Source of the DNA: Lachnospiraceae bacterium
GTDB lineage: Bacteria > Bacillota > Clostridia > Lachnospirales > Lachnospiraceae
DNA: 64,000 nucleotides
Assembly (NCBI GenBank): GCA_022793375.1
Contig: JAAWCS010000065.1
Location: 1-64,000 of the forward strand
Direction of reading: 5' to 3'
The notes beneath the pieces are model-generated. The model saw only the letters and a program-made list of their open reading frames with translations, ran no database searches and was not told the DNA's origin. This document shows, one piece after another, positions 51,992-61,224 of this stretch. A program made the position numbers and the translations under genes. The first letter of the stretch is position 1. Every line of letters begins with the position of its first letter.

Positions 51992-53020
51992 ATGCAAGAA
52001 ATGCTGACCGTAGCGCTGGACGCCATGGGCGGGGACAATGCTCCCGATGCGATTCTCAAGGGAGCGGTTCAGGCGCTTGAGAAAAAGCCGAACATAAAAA
52101 TTTTGCTGGTGGGAAACGAGACGCTTCTGCGGGAGAAATGTGCGGAATATACCTATGATAAAGAGCGTATGGAAATCGTCCATGCGTCCGAGGTAATCGA
52201 CTGCGACGAAGCCCCGGTTTCTGCGATCCGCCATAAGAAGGATTCCTCGATCGTCGTGGCCTTGCAGCTGGTGAAAGACAAGAAGGCCGATGCCTTTGTC
52301 TCAGCCGGCAGTACCGGCGCGGTTTTGGTGGGAGCACAGATGATTGTCGGCCGCCTGCGCGGCGTTAGGCGTCCGCCGCTGGGGGTATTTATTCCCACCA
52401 CGAAGGGCGTGTCGCTGCTTGTGGACAACGGCGCCAATGTGGATGCCAGACCGGAACATCTTCTGCAGTTTGCCCGCCTGGGCTCGGTCTACTACAAAAA
52501 CGCGATGGGCGTTTCCCGGCCGCGGGTGGCGATTGTCAATATTGGCCTGGAGGAGGAGAAGGGCAACGCTCTGGTAAAGGCCGCCTACCCTCTTTTGAAG
52601 GAATGCCCGGACATCTGCTTTACGGGCAGTATCGAGGCACGCGAGATCCCGCATGGCGGGGCGGACGTGATTGTCTGCGAGGGCTTTACCGGCAATGTGA
52701 TCCTCAAGCTGTATGAAGGCGTAGGCGGGGCGCTGATCTCCGAAATCAAGAAGGGCATGATGTCGTCTTTGCGCAGCAAATTGGGCGCTCTTTTGGTCAA
52801 GCCGGCCTTAAAAGAAACGGTCAAGCGTTTTGACGCCAGCGAATACGGCGGCGCGCCGCTCTTAGGGCTCAATGGCCTGGTCGTAAAGACGCACGGCAGC
52901 GCAACGGCCAAGGAGGTCTGCAATTGCCTGCTTCAGTGTCTGACCTTTAAAGAACAGCGGATTCACGAGCAGTTTGAAGGCCTGTACCGCCAGAAGGAGG
53001 AGACCTCCGGCGAAGCATAG
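51992..53020 (+). CDS. plsX: PlsX: phosphate acyltransferase
   Basis: PlsX converts acyl-ACP to acyl-phosphate for phospholipid synthesis. ATG 51992 follows AAGGAG; a longer frame back to 51767 overlaps DUF624. The 342 residues show VALDAMGGDNAPDAILKG, SAGSTGAVLVG and CEGFTGNVILK, all family hallmarks. It is followed by acpP, whose product is its substrate carrier. Confidence 0.96.
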   Translation: MQEMLTVALDAMGGDNAPDAILKGAVQALEKKPNIKILLVGNETLLREKCAEYTYDKERMEIVHASEVIDCDEAPVSAIRHKKDSSIVVALQLVKDKKADAFVSAGSTGAVLVGAQMIVGRLRGVRRPPLGVFIPTTKGVSLLVDNGANVDARPEHLLQFARLGSVYYKNAMGVSRPRVAIVNIGLEEEKGNALVKAAYPLLKECPDICFTGSIEAREIPHGGADVIVCEGFTGNVILKLYEGVGGALISEIKKGMMSSLRSKLGALLVKPALKETVKRFDASEYGGAPLLGLNGLVVKTHGSATAKEVCNCLLQCLTFKEQRIHEQFEGLYRQKEETSGEA

Positions 53021-53101
53021 AGCCGCGCCCTTATGCCGAAAAGGCGATCAGTCATATGTATCATTATGTCCTGGAAACACGGACATTTATTTAAGGAAAG
53101 G

Positions 53102-53338
53102 ATGGATACGAAAATGGAATTTGAAAAACTGCGGGATATTATTGTGGAAGTTTTGCAGATCGAGCCGGAGAAGGTAACGCCGGATACGGCTTTTGAAGAT
53201 CTGGACGCAGATTCGTTGGATGTATACCAGATTATTTCTGCCATCAGCAACGAATTTGAAATCGAAATTTCCGACGAGGACGCGGAATCCATTGTGACCG
53301 TAGGCGATGCCCTGGAAAAAATCAAGGATGCACAGTAA
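53102..53338 (+). CDS. acpP: Acyl carrier protein
   Basis: ATG 53102 follows AAGGAAAGG; ATG 53114 is possible. The 78-residue acidic protein contains the 4'-phosphopantetheine site DADSLDVYQ (family DSLD) and the usual FEIEISDEDAE helix. It carries acyl chains in fatty-acid and phospholipid synthesis with PlsX. Confidence 0.95.
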   Translation: MDTKMEFEKLRDIIVEVLQIEPEKVTPDTAFEDLDADSLDVYQIISAISNEFEIEISDEDAESIVTVGDALEKIKDAQ

Positions 53339-53414
53339 ATGAAATAGAGGCTTTCGCTTAGGCGGAACCTGCGCGGCCTATACGCGCGCCTAACTACAGA
53401 TGACAAAAGACAGA

Positions 53415-53443
53415 GAAACAGCCCTGTACCTTAGGGCTGTTTC
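53415..53443 (+). terminator. Hairpin between acpP and rnc
   Basis: An 11-bp perfect stem GAAACAGCCCT (53415-53425) with AGGGCTGTTTC (53433-53443) and a 7-base loop stands 32 bases before the rnc start. It lacks a long T-run, so it may be a partial terminator or an RNase III-sensitive stem in the leader. Confidence 0.5.
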
Positions 53444-53474
53444 TATCCCTGTACAAAAAACAGAAAGGGGACCC

Positions 53475-54194
53475 ATGGATAAGAACATACCGTTTGAAAC
53501 GCTTCAGAAAGCGGTCGGCTACCGTTTTCGGGACCAGGCCCTGTTAAAACAGGCTTTAACGCACAGTTCCTATGTCAACGAACACCGCATGTCCAAGGCT
53601 GACTGCAACGAACGCCTGGAATTTTTGGGGGATGCCGTTTTGGAGATCGTTTCCAGCGAGTACCTCTATTTTTGTTATCCACAGGACCCGGAAGGAAAAC
53701 TGACAAAACTGCGGGCCAGCATCGTATGCGAACCCACGTTGGATTTCTGCGCCCGCGCCTTTGGGCTGCAGCGCTTTTTGATCCTGGGAAGAGGGGAAGA
53801 AACGACCGGCGGACGCAACCGGGCCTCGCTGGTGTCCGACGCCCTGGAAGCTTTGATCGGCGCCATATACCTGGATGGCGGTTTTGCTAGCGCAAAAGAG
53901 TTTATCCTCCGTTTTATTCTCAATGACCTGGAGCATAAAAAACTCTTTTTTGATAGCAAGACCATCCTGCAGGAAATCGTACAGAAGGAGGACGGCAGCG
54001 GCCATCTCTCCTATGAGCTGGCCGGTGAGAGCGGGCCGGACCATGAGAAGCAATTCCATGTCCGCGTCCTCTTTGACGGCAAGGAAATGGGACAAGGCTG
54101 CGGCCACACCAAAAAGGAGGCCGAACAGCAGGCCGCGTACCAGGCCATACTGCGCCTGAGAAAAAAACAGGGATTGGATGAGACATGTATTTAA
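53475..54194 (+). CDS. rnc: Ribonuclease III
   Basis: ATG 53475 behind AAAGGGG gives 239 residues. The catalytic domain (~1-150) has the signature NERLEFLGDAVLEIV, and the double-stranded RNA-binding domain follows (~158-230; SYELAGESGPDHEKQFHVRV). RNase III processes rRNA precursors and structured mRNAs. It overlaps smc by 10 bases. An upstream hairpin could allow self-regulation, as known for rnc in other bacteria. Confidence 0.96.
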   Translation: MDKNIPFETLQKAVGYRFRDQALLKQALTHSSYVNEHRMSKADCNERLEFLGDAVLEIVSSEYLYFCYPQDPEGKLTKLRASIVCEPTLDFCARAFGLQRFLILGRGEETTGGRNRASLVSDALEALIGAIYLDGGFASAKEFILRFILNDLEHKKLFFDSKTILQEIVQKEDGSGHLSYELAGESGPDHEKQFHVRVLFDGKEMGQGCGHTKKEAEQQAAYQAILRLRKKQGLDETCI

Positions 54195-57100
54195 AGCGAA
54201 TTGAGGTATCCGGTTTCAAATCGTTTGCCAACCGGATGAATCTGGATTTTACCAACGGCATCACCTGCATTGTCGGCCCCAACGGCAGCGGCAAAAGCAA
54301 CGTGGCGGATGCCGTGCGCTGGGTGCTCGGCGAGCAGAGCGCCAAGCAGCTGCGGGGCGCCAATATGCAGGATGTCATTTTTTCGGGCACCCAGAACCGT
54401 AAGCCCCAGGGCTCGGCGTATGTGGCGATTACCATCGATAATGCGGACCGCAGCCTGCATGTCGATTACGACGAGGTTACGGTTTCTCGCCGCGTATACC
54501 GTTCCGGCGAGAGCGAATACCTGATGAACGGGGCCTCCTGCCGCCTGCGGGATATCTACGAGTTGTTTTACGATACGGGCATCGGCAAAGAGGGTTACTC
54601 GATCATCGGCCAGGGGCAGATCGACCGCATTGTCAGCGGACGGCCGGAGGAGCGCCGGGAGCTGCTCGATGAAGCGGCCGGGATTGTCAAATTCAAAAAG
54701 CGCAAAGCGCTGACTGTAAAAAAGCTGGAGAGCGAAGAGGCCAACCTGGTCCGTGTCAGCGATATATTAAGCGAACTGGAAAAACAGGTCGGCCCGCTGG
54801 AGCGCCAGTCGGAAAAGGCGCGGACCTATCTGCGCCTGCGCGACGAACTGCGTCTGTTTGACGTACAGCATTTCCTGCTGGAATCCGAAGCCAATGACAA
54901 GCGGATGGCACAGACGCAGGAAAATGCCCGCATTGTCGGCGAAGAGCTGACCCACGCGCGTGAAACCGCCGGCCAATGGAAAGAACAGTACGAAGAAATG
55001 ACCCGCGCCTCGCAGGAATTAAACCGCCAGATCGAGGACTGCCACAGCAAAACCGTGGAGGCCGGCGTGCGCAAAGAAAGCCTGGAGGGGCGCATCGGGC
55101 TTTTGCAGGAACAGATCCACAGCGAAGAGCAAAACGACGAGCACTACAATAGCCGTTTACAGAGCATCGAAGAACAGCTTACAGCCCACGCTGCGCAGAA
55201 AGAGACTCTGACCGGCCAAAAGGGCGAGCTCAATGCACAGCTTGATGAGCTGGACGATGCGCAGACCGAACAAGCGGCCCGCTTGGGAGACCTCGAAGAA
55301 GAGATCGAGCGCCTGGAATCGGAGGTTGAGTTTAAGAAAAAGGGCATCATCGACACCCTCAACGAAAAAGCGGATGTCGGCGTGAAACTTCAACGTTACG
55401 ATACGCTGCTGGAGCAGAGCACGGCGCGCCAGACCCAGATCCGCGCCCAGCTGCTGCATGTAAAAAGCGATCTGGAAACCTGGCAGGAAACCGCCGCCGC
55501 AAAGGCCGGCGAGCGGACGCAGTTAGAAGAACGGCTGCAGGAGGTCAATGCGCAGGGAGAAAAGACCGCCGCCGCCGTAAAGGCGGCCGAAGGACTGGTC
55601 GCGGCCCTGCGCGGCCAGCTGAGCGAAGCCGAACGCCGGGTGCAGTCCTGCGCTGCCCGACGGGAAACGCTCAAAAACATTGCTGAGCGCTACGAGGGAT
55701 ACGGCAACAGCGTGCGCCGCGTCATGGAGGTGAAAAACCGCTACCCGGGCGTGATTGGCGTGGTCGCCGATTTGCTGGAGGCGGACAAGAAATATGAGAT
55801 TGCGATCGAGACGGCTCTCGGAGGTTCGATCCAAAATATTGTCACGGAGACGGAAGCCTGCGCCAAAGGGCTGATTGCCTATCTGAAGCAAAACAGATAC
55901 GGGCGCGCTACGTTCCTGCCCTTAGAGAGCATCCGCGGCAGCGGAGAATTCCGGGAACGGGGAGCATTGCAGGAACCGGGGGCCATCGGCCTGGCGGATA
56001 CGCTGGTGCGCATGAAAGGCGGCCATCAGGCGCTGGCGAAACATCTGCTGGGGCGGGTGCTGGTGGTAGACCACATCGACCATGCCCTGGCAATTGCGAG
56101 GAAGTATCATCACAGTATCCGCATGGTAACGCTGGAGGGCGAACTTTTAAGCATCGGCGGCTCCTTGACCGGCGGCGCGTTCAAAAACAGCAGCAACCTC
56201 CTGGGACGCAAGCGCGAAATCGACGAACTGACCGCTGCTTTAAACGAAAGCAAGGCCGAATGGGAGAGCAAAAAAGCCGAGCTGGAGACGGCCATCCGGC
56301 AGGAAGCCATGGAAAAAGCCGCTCTTGTGCGTCTGTCCGAAGAAGCAAACGAAATCCGCCTGCAGCAAAACACGGCTGCCCTCAACGAGCGGCAGGCCCT
56401 GGAAAAGCAACGGGAACTGCAGGGATCTTACGAAGAACTGCAAAAAGAAGCTTCTCAGCTGGAGGGGCAGAAAACGCAGATCGAAGCAAGCCGCCGCGAA
56501 CTGCTTACTGCCTCCGAAGGGCTGGAAAGCCGCAATCGTGAGTCCGAAGAACTGATCCACCGGCACACCGGTACTCTGGAGGAAAAGAAAGCCAAACGGG
56601 AACAGCAGGCACAGGAGCTGTCGCAGGTACAGGTCGCTTTTCAGACCTTATCGCAGAAAGACAGCTTCCTTTTGGAAAATATTCTGCGCCTGAATCAGGA
56701 GATGGAAACGCTGCACGAAGAAGCGGCCGAAATCAAAGAAAAGAGCCTTCACTCCCATGCCTCGGCCGCCGAAAAGAAAGAGCAGATCGCGGACACTCAG
56801 ATGGAGCTTGACAGCCTGAAAAAGGAGCGCCAGGCGCTTGAGGAGGAGACCGACCGTCTGTCAAAGCAGCGGGATCAGGAGGCGGCTGCTCAAAAGGTCT
56901 TTTTTGAAAAGCGGGAAGCGCTTTTAGAGGAGGTCAACCGCCTGGATAAGGAAGCCTATCGTCTGGAAAGCCTGCTCGAAAAGTATAAAGAACAGCGGGA
57001 AGCGCTTATCAATTATATCTGGAGCGAATACGAACTGACACCGGTCGCGGCCAGGGAACTTCGCCGGGAAGGCGAAGAATTCGGGACTCCCGCCCAGATT

Positions 57101-57775
57101 CGCAGCCGCACCCAGGAACTGAAAAAAGAAATCAAAGAGTTAGGCGACGTCAATGTCAACGCCATCGAAGAGTACAAGGAAGTATTCGAGCGCTACTCCT
57201 TTTTGAAGGAACAGCATGAGGATTTGACGCAGGCCAAGGAGTCGCTGGAGCAGATCATCGCCGAGCTGGATGAGGGGATGCGCCGCCAGTTTACGGAAAA
57301 ATTTGAGGAGATCAAACGGGAGTTTGACGTCGTCTTTAAGGAACTTTTCGGCGGCGGCCAGGGGGCTCTGAGCCTTGTCGCCGACGAGGACATCCTGACA
57401 GCCGGCGTACAGATTATCGCCCAGCCGCCGGGCAAAAAGCTGCAGAACATGATGCAGCTTTCAGGCGGGGAGAAAGCGCTCACGGCCATCAGCCTGTTGT
57501 TCGCGATCCAAAACCTAAAGCCGTCGCCGTTCTGCCTGCTGGACGAAATCGAGGCCGCCTTAGACGACAGCAATGTCGACCGCTTTGCCGGCTATCTGGG
57601 CAAGCTGACCGATCACACGCAGTTTATCCTGATTACCCACCGAAGGGGCACGATGCTGCGGGCCGATCGTCTCTACGGCATTACCATGCAGGAAAAAGGC
57701 GTGTCGACCCTGGTAAGCGTAAACTTAACCGAGGAAGAATACCAGGAGGAAGCGGCCGCGGCCGGCAACCCATAA
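54185..57775 (+). CDS. smc: SMC: chromosome condensation ATPase
   Basis: The 1196-residue protein has the N-terminal ATPase half (Walker A GPNGSGKSN near residue 32), long coiled coils (~170-500 and ~680-1010), a hinge (~515-650; IGVVADLL...GGSIQNIV), and the C-terminal half with signature LSGGEKALTA and Walker B FCLLDEIEAALD. With ScpA/ScpB (not in the window) it organises and segregates the chromosome. Length is normal for the family. It overlaps the end of rnc. Confidence 0.97.
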   Translation: MYLKRIEVSGFKSFANRMNLDFTNGITCIVGPNGSGKSNVADAVRWVLGEQSAKQLRGANMQDVIFSGTQNRKPQGSAYVAITIDNADRSLHVDYDEVTVSRRVYRSGESEYLMNGASCRLRDIYELFYDTGIGKEGYSIIGQGQIDRIVSGRPEERRELLDEAAGIVKFKKRKALTVKKLESEEANLVRVSDILSELEKQVGPLERQSEKARTYLRLRDELRLFDVQHFLLESEANDKRMAQTQENARIVGEELTHARETAGQWKEQYEEMTRASQELNRQIEDCHSKTVEAGVRKESLEGRIGLLQEQIHSEEQNDEHYNSRLQSIEEQLTAHAAQKETLTGQKGELNAQLDELDDAQTEQAARLGDLEEEIERLESEVEFKKKGIIDTLNEKADVGVKLQRYDTLLEQSTARQTQIRAQLLHVKSDLETWQETAAAKAGERTQLEERLQEVNAQGEKTAAAVKAAEGLVAALRGQLSEAERRVQSCAARRETLKNIAERYEGYGNSVRRVMEVKNRYPGVIGVVADLLEADKKYEIAIETALGGSIQNIVTETEACAKGLIAYLKQNRYGRATFLPLESIRGSGEFRERGALQEPGAIGLADTLVRMKGGHQALAKHLLGRVLVVDHIDHALAIARKYHHSIRMVTLEGELLSIGGSLTGGAFKNSSNLLGRKREIDELTAALNESKAEWESKKAELETAIRQEAMEKAALVRLSEEANEIRLQQNTAALNERQALEKQRELQGSYEELQKEASQLEGQKTQIEASRRELLTASEGLESRNRESEELIHRHTGTLEEKKAKREQQAQELSQVQVAFQTLSQKDSFLLENILRLNQEMETLHEEAAEIKEKSLHSHASAAEKKEQIADTQMELDSLKKERQALEEETDRLSKQRDQEAAAQKVFFEKREALLEEVNRLDKEAYRLESLLEKYKEQREALINYIWSEYELTPVAARELRREGEEFGTPAQIRSRTQELKKEIKELGDVNVNAIEEYKEVFERYSFLKEQHEDLTQAKESLEQIIAELDEGMRRQFTEKFEEIKREFDVVFKELFGGGQGALSLVADEDILTAGVQIIAQPPGKKLQNMMQLSGGEKALTAISLLFAIQNLKPSPFCLLDEIEAALDDSNVDRFAGYLGKLTDHTQFILITHRRGTMLRADRLYGITMQEKGVSTLVSVNLTEEEYQEEAAAAGNP

Positions 57776-57839
57776 GAAATTTACAAGTATCATCACATCC
57801 TGAAAACAGAATCAACACAGAGGAAAGGGCACGCAGCGT

Positions 57840-58781
57840 ATGAGCGAAGAAAAAAAAGGCTTTTTTGGACGGCTGAAGGCAGGACTCAAGAAAACCCGCG
57901 ACAATATCGTATCCGGCATGGATTCCATCTTCAGCGGCTATTCGGAGATTGACGAGGATTTCTACGAAGAAATCGAAGAAACCCTGATTATGGGCGACTT
58001 GGGCATTCATACCACGACCCGCATTCTGGAAGAACTCAAACGGCGGGTCAAAGAAGAGCGGATCAAAGATCCGGCCCAGTGCCGGGAAACTCTGATCGAG
58101 AGCATCCGCACACAGATGGATTTGGGCGAGAACGCCTATGATTTTGAAAAACAGCCCTCGGTGGTGCTGGTGGTGGGCGTAAACGGCGTGGGCAAGACGA
58201 CCTCCATCGGCAAACTGGCCGGACAGCTAAAAAGCCATGGTAAGAAAGTGCTCCTGGCGGCGGCCGATACCTTCCGGGCCGCGGCGGCCGAACAGCTGGA
58301 GGAGTGGGCACGGCGCGCAGATGTGGATGTAATCAGCGGACATGAAGGCTCCGACCCGGCCGCCATCGTCTACGACGCGGTCAATTCGGCCAAATCCCGT
58401 CATGCCGACGTGCTGATCTGCGATACGGCCGGACGGCTCCACAACAAGAAAAACCTGATGGAAGAATTGAAGAAAATCAACCGGGTCATTGACCGGGAAT
58501 ATCCGCAGGCTTTCAAAGAAACACTTGTGGTGCTCGACGGCACTACGGGGCAGAACGCGCTGGTGCAGGCCCGTCAGTTTATGGAAGTGTCGCCGATCAC
58601 CGGCATTATCTTAACGAAGTTAGACGGCACCGCCAAGGGCGGCATCGCCGTGGCAATCCAGGCCGAGCTTGGAATCCCGGTCAAATACATCGGTGTCGGC
58701 GAGCAGATCGACGATCTGCAGAAATTTGACGCCGATCAGTTTGTGCGCGCGCTGTTTGAGCGGACAGGAGAGGAAGAATAG
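57840..58781 (+). CDS. ftsY: FtsY: signal recognition particle receptor
   Basis: The 313-residue GTPase is the receptor for SRP at the membrane and drives co-translational insertion. Seen: an amphipathic basic N-terminus (FFGRLKAGLKKTRDNIV), the N domain, and the NG domain with GVNGVGKTTSIGKLA, DTFRAAAAEQLEEWA, DTAGRLHNKKNL and TKLDGTAKGG. The acidic A domain is almost absent, as is usual in Firmicutes. It is 3 bases from the next gene. Confidence 0.97.
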   Translation: MSEEKKGFFGRLKAGLKKTRDNIVSGMDSIFSGYSEIDEDFYEEIEETLIMGDLGIHTTTRILEELKRRVKEERIKDPAQCRETLIESIRTQMDLGENAYDFEKQPSVVLVVGVNGVGKTTSIGKLAGQLKSHGKKVLLAAADTFRAAAAEQLEEWARRADVDVISGHEGSDPAAIVYDAVNSAKSRHADVLICDTAGRLHNKKNLMEELKKINRVIDREYPQAFKETLVVLDGTTGQNALVQARQFMEVSPITGIILTKLDGTAKGGIAVAIQAELGIPVKYIGVGEQIDDLQKFDADQFVRALFERTGEEE

Positions 58782-58784
58782 ACA

Positions 58785-60092
58785 ATGGAACATTCGACGC
58801 ATGCAGGGCAGGAAACGCCTGCAAGACAGGAAGCGGACAATCCGGCGGCCGGCGGTGCGCTCCGGGAATTAAGCCGCGGACGCTTTGAAGAGGCGGCCCG
58901 GCAGATTCGCCCGGCGATCCTTGATACCCGGCTGATCTACAGCGAATATTACAGCGAACATATGCAAAACCAGGTGTATTTTAAACCGGAAAATCTTCAG
59001 TACACCGGTTCTTTTAAGATCCGCGGCGCGTATTACCGGCTTTGCTCTTTGCCGGAGAGTGAAAAAGAACGGGGGATTGTAACCGCTTCGGTGGGCAACT
59101 ATGGGCTGGCGATCGCCTACGCGGCCCGTCATACCGGCGTACCGGTAACTGTGGTGATGCCAAAACGTGCCTCCTTAATCCAGGTCAAGCGGATCCGGGG
59201 GTATGGGGCCGAAGTCCTTTTCCATGGACAGTCGCCGGAGGAAGCTTTGGCATATGCGAGGGATTTAGCCGGCGAACTGGGGCGGATCTGGGCAGAGCCG
59301 TCCGGCGGCTTGGCGGAAGCGGTCGGAGCCGGCACGATTGCCCTTGAAATCCTCCGCGAGCTGCCCGATGCGGATTACATTCTGGCGCCGATCGGCAGCG
59401 GCGGACTGTGCGCGGGAATCGCCGCCGCCGCCAAGCAGGTAAACCCGCAGGTACAAGTAATCGGCGTGGAACCGGCCGGCGCCAACTGCGTCGAGCAGTC
59501 CCTGCGCCAGGGACGGGCCGTTACGCTTGCGCAGGTCAACACGATCGCCGATGCCGCAGCAGTGCGCACGCCGGCCCGGGACCTGCTTCCCTGCATTCAG
59601 CGTTTTGCGGACGGGATCTTGCTGGTGGACGATACGGAACTGGTCGCCGCTTTTTCGGATGTGATGGAAAACCACAAGATGGCGGTGGAAAACGCCGGGC
59701 TTTTGACCGTGGCCGCTCTGCGCCATTTAAAGCGCGTCAAAGGAAAAAAGATCGTTTCGGTGCTAAGCGGCGGCAATATGGATATGGTGACCATGGCCTC
59801 CGTCGTACAGGGCGGGCTGATCCTGCGTGATAGGATCTTCACCGTGTCGGTGCTGCTGGCCGATCAGCCGGGCGCTTTGGCGAATGTGGCGCATGTGATC
59901 GGCGAAGAGCAGGGCAGTATCATCAAACTTGACCACAACCAGTTTATCAACATGAACCGCAGCGAGTCGGTCGAACTCAGGATCACGCTGGAGGCCTTTG
60001 GCACGGATCACAAAAACCAGATCGTGCAGGCGTTAAAAAAGCAGGGATACCAGCCGCGCATTGTAAGCACGACAGGGACTTATGAAATGTGA
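58785..60092 (+). CDS. Threonine ammonia-lyase-like PLP enzyme with ACT domain
   Basis: The 435-residue protein is a fold-type II PLP enzyme: GSFKIRGAYYRL with the Schiff-base lysine, and the phosphate-loop GSGGLCAG. A C-terminal ACT domain (~345-435; FTVSVLLADQPGALANVAHVI) suggests amino-acid feedback. It most resembles threonine ammonia-lyase (threonine to 2-oxobutanoate). Two usual landmarks differ: the S-x-GNH-x-QG loop is ASVGNYGLA, and the DDP-x-x-IAGQGT loop is EPSGGLAEAVGAGT. It has an extra ~27-residue N-terminus. Another hydroxy-amino-acid substrate is possible. Confidence 0.8.
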   Translation: MEHSTHAGQETPARQEADNPAAGGALRELSRGRFEEAARQIRPAILDTRLIYSEYYSEHMQNQVYFKPENLQYTGSFKIRGAYYRLCSLPESEKERGIVTASVGNYGLAIAYAARHTGVPVTVVMPKRASLIQVKRIRGYGAEVLFHGQSPEEALAYARDLAGELGRIWAEPSGGLAEAVGAGTIALEILRELPDADYILAPIGSGGLCAGIAAAAKQVNPQVQVIGVEPAGANCVEQSLRQGRAVTLAQVNTIADAAAVRTPARDLLPCIQRFADGILLVDDTELVAAFSDVMENHKMAVENAGLLTVAALRHLKRVKGKKIVSVLSGGNMDMVTMASVVQGGLILRDRIFTVSVLLADQPGALANVAHVIGEEQGSIIKLDHNQFINMNRSESVELRITLEAFGTDHKNQIVQALKKQGYQPRIVSTTGTYEM

Positions 60093-60164
60093 AAGCTTGC
60101 CGTCCGACGTCTGTACACAGAGTCGTGTAAACACGCCTCTGCGCACAGCCGCCCTTCGGGGCTT

Positions 60165-61172
60165 TCACAGCAGATGTATCCTATGCGCTTCGCAGGCTGC
60201 GCGCATCTCCTCCGGCCACTCGCTGGCCTGCACTTCGCCTACATGGGCGCGGTCCAGCAGCAGCATGCACAGGCGGGACTGGCCGATGCCGCCGCCGATC
60301 GTATACGGAAGCTCCCTCTGTAAAAGCATCTGGTGGAAGGGGAGTTTCAGCCGGTCGGGACAGCCGGCCTGCTCACACTGGCTGACCAGGCTCACCTCGT
60401 CCACACGGATTCCCATGCTGGAAATCTCCAGCGCGCAGTCCAGAAGATCGTACCAGAACAAGATATCGCCGTTTAAGTGCCAGTCGTCATAATCGGGCGC
60501 GCGGCCGTCGTGCGGCTTGCCGTCGGCCAGCGTATCGCCGATATGCATCAGGAATACGCAGCCGTATTCTTTGGTCACGGCATTCTCGCGTTCCTTTGGC
60601 GAAAGATGCGGATAGCGGGCCTGGAGCTCTTCGGTCGTGACGAACGTGATCTCTTCTGGCAGCTTCTTTACGGCCTGCGGATACTTATACCATACCTCAT
60701 GCTCCATATGCTTGATGACTTTGAAAATCTGGCGCACGGTGGCCTTGAGCGTTTCTTCGGTGCGCTCGTCGCGGCGGATCACCTTTTCCCAGTCCCACTG
60801 ATCGACATAGCAGGAGTGGAGATTGTCAAGATCTTCGTCGCGGCGGATGGCGTTCATGTTGGTGTACAGCCCTTCGCCGACCCTGAAGCCATAGCGGCCC
60901 AGCGCCATGCGTTTCCATTTGGCCAGGGAATGCACCACCTCCACATTTTCATCGCCGATGCCCCGCACATCAAAGGACACCGGGCGTTCCACGCCGTTTA
61001 AATCGTCGTTGAGACCGGAATTTTTGCGGACGAACAGCGGGGCGGAAATTCGCTCCAGGTTCATCTGCCGCCCGAACTCCTTTTGAAAGGTATCACGGAT
61101 ATATTTGATGGCAGCCTCGGTCTCCCGCACGCTCAAACGGGGATCGTAGTTTTTTGGTAAAAGCAGACTCAT
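60165..61172 (-). CDS. asnA: Aspartate-ammonia ligase
   Basis: AsnA makes asparagine from aspartate, ammonia and ATP. The 335 residues have the class-II-tRNA-synthetase-like fold and conserved stretches: [32 protein letters not shown] and [14 protein letters not shown]. Length equals the family norm. AGGAGGA is upstream of ATG 61172. It is convergent with the ammonia-lyase gene. Confidence 0.97.
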   Translation of the reverse strand: MSLLLPKNYDPRLSVRETEAAIKYIRDTFQKEFGRQMNLERISAPLFVRKNSGLNDDLNGVERPVSFDVRGIGDENVEVVHSLAKWKRMALGRYGFRVGEGLYTNMNAIRRDEDLDNLHSCYVDQWDWEKVIRRDERTEETLKATVRQIFKVIKHMEHEVWYKYPQAVKKLPEEITFVTTEELQARYPHLSPKERENAVTKEYGCVFLMHIGDTLADGKPHDGRAPDYDDWHLNGDILFWYDLLDCALEISSMGIRVDEVSLVSQCEQAGCPDRLKLPFHQMLLQRELPYTIGGGIGQSRLCMLLLDRAHVGEVQASEWPEEMRAACEAHRIHLL

Positions 61173-61224
61173 AATCGTTCCTCCTCTTTTTTAGCCGGTC
61201 ACAGGACCGGCTTGTGCCTGTCTG

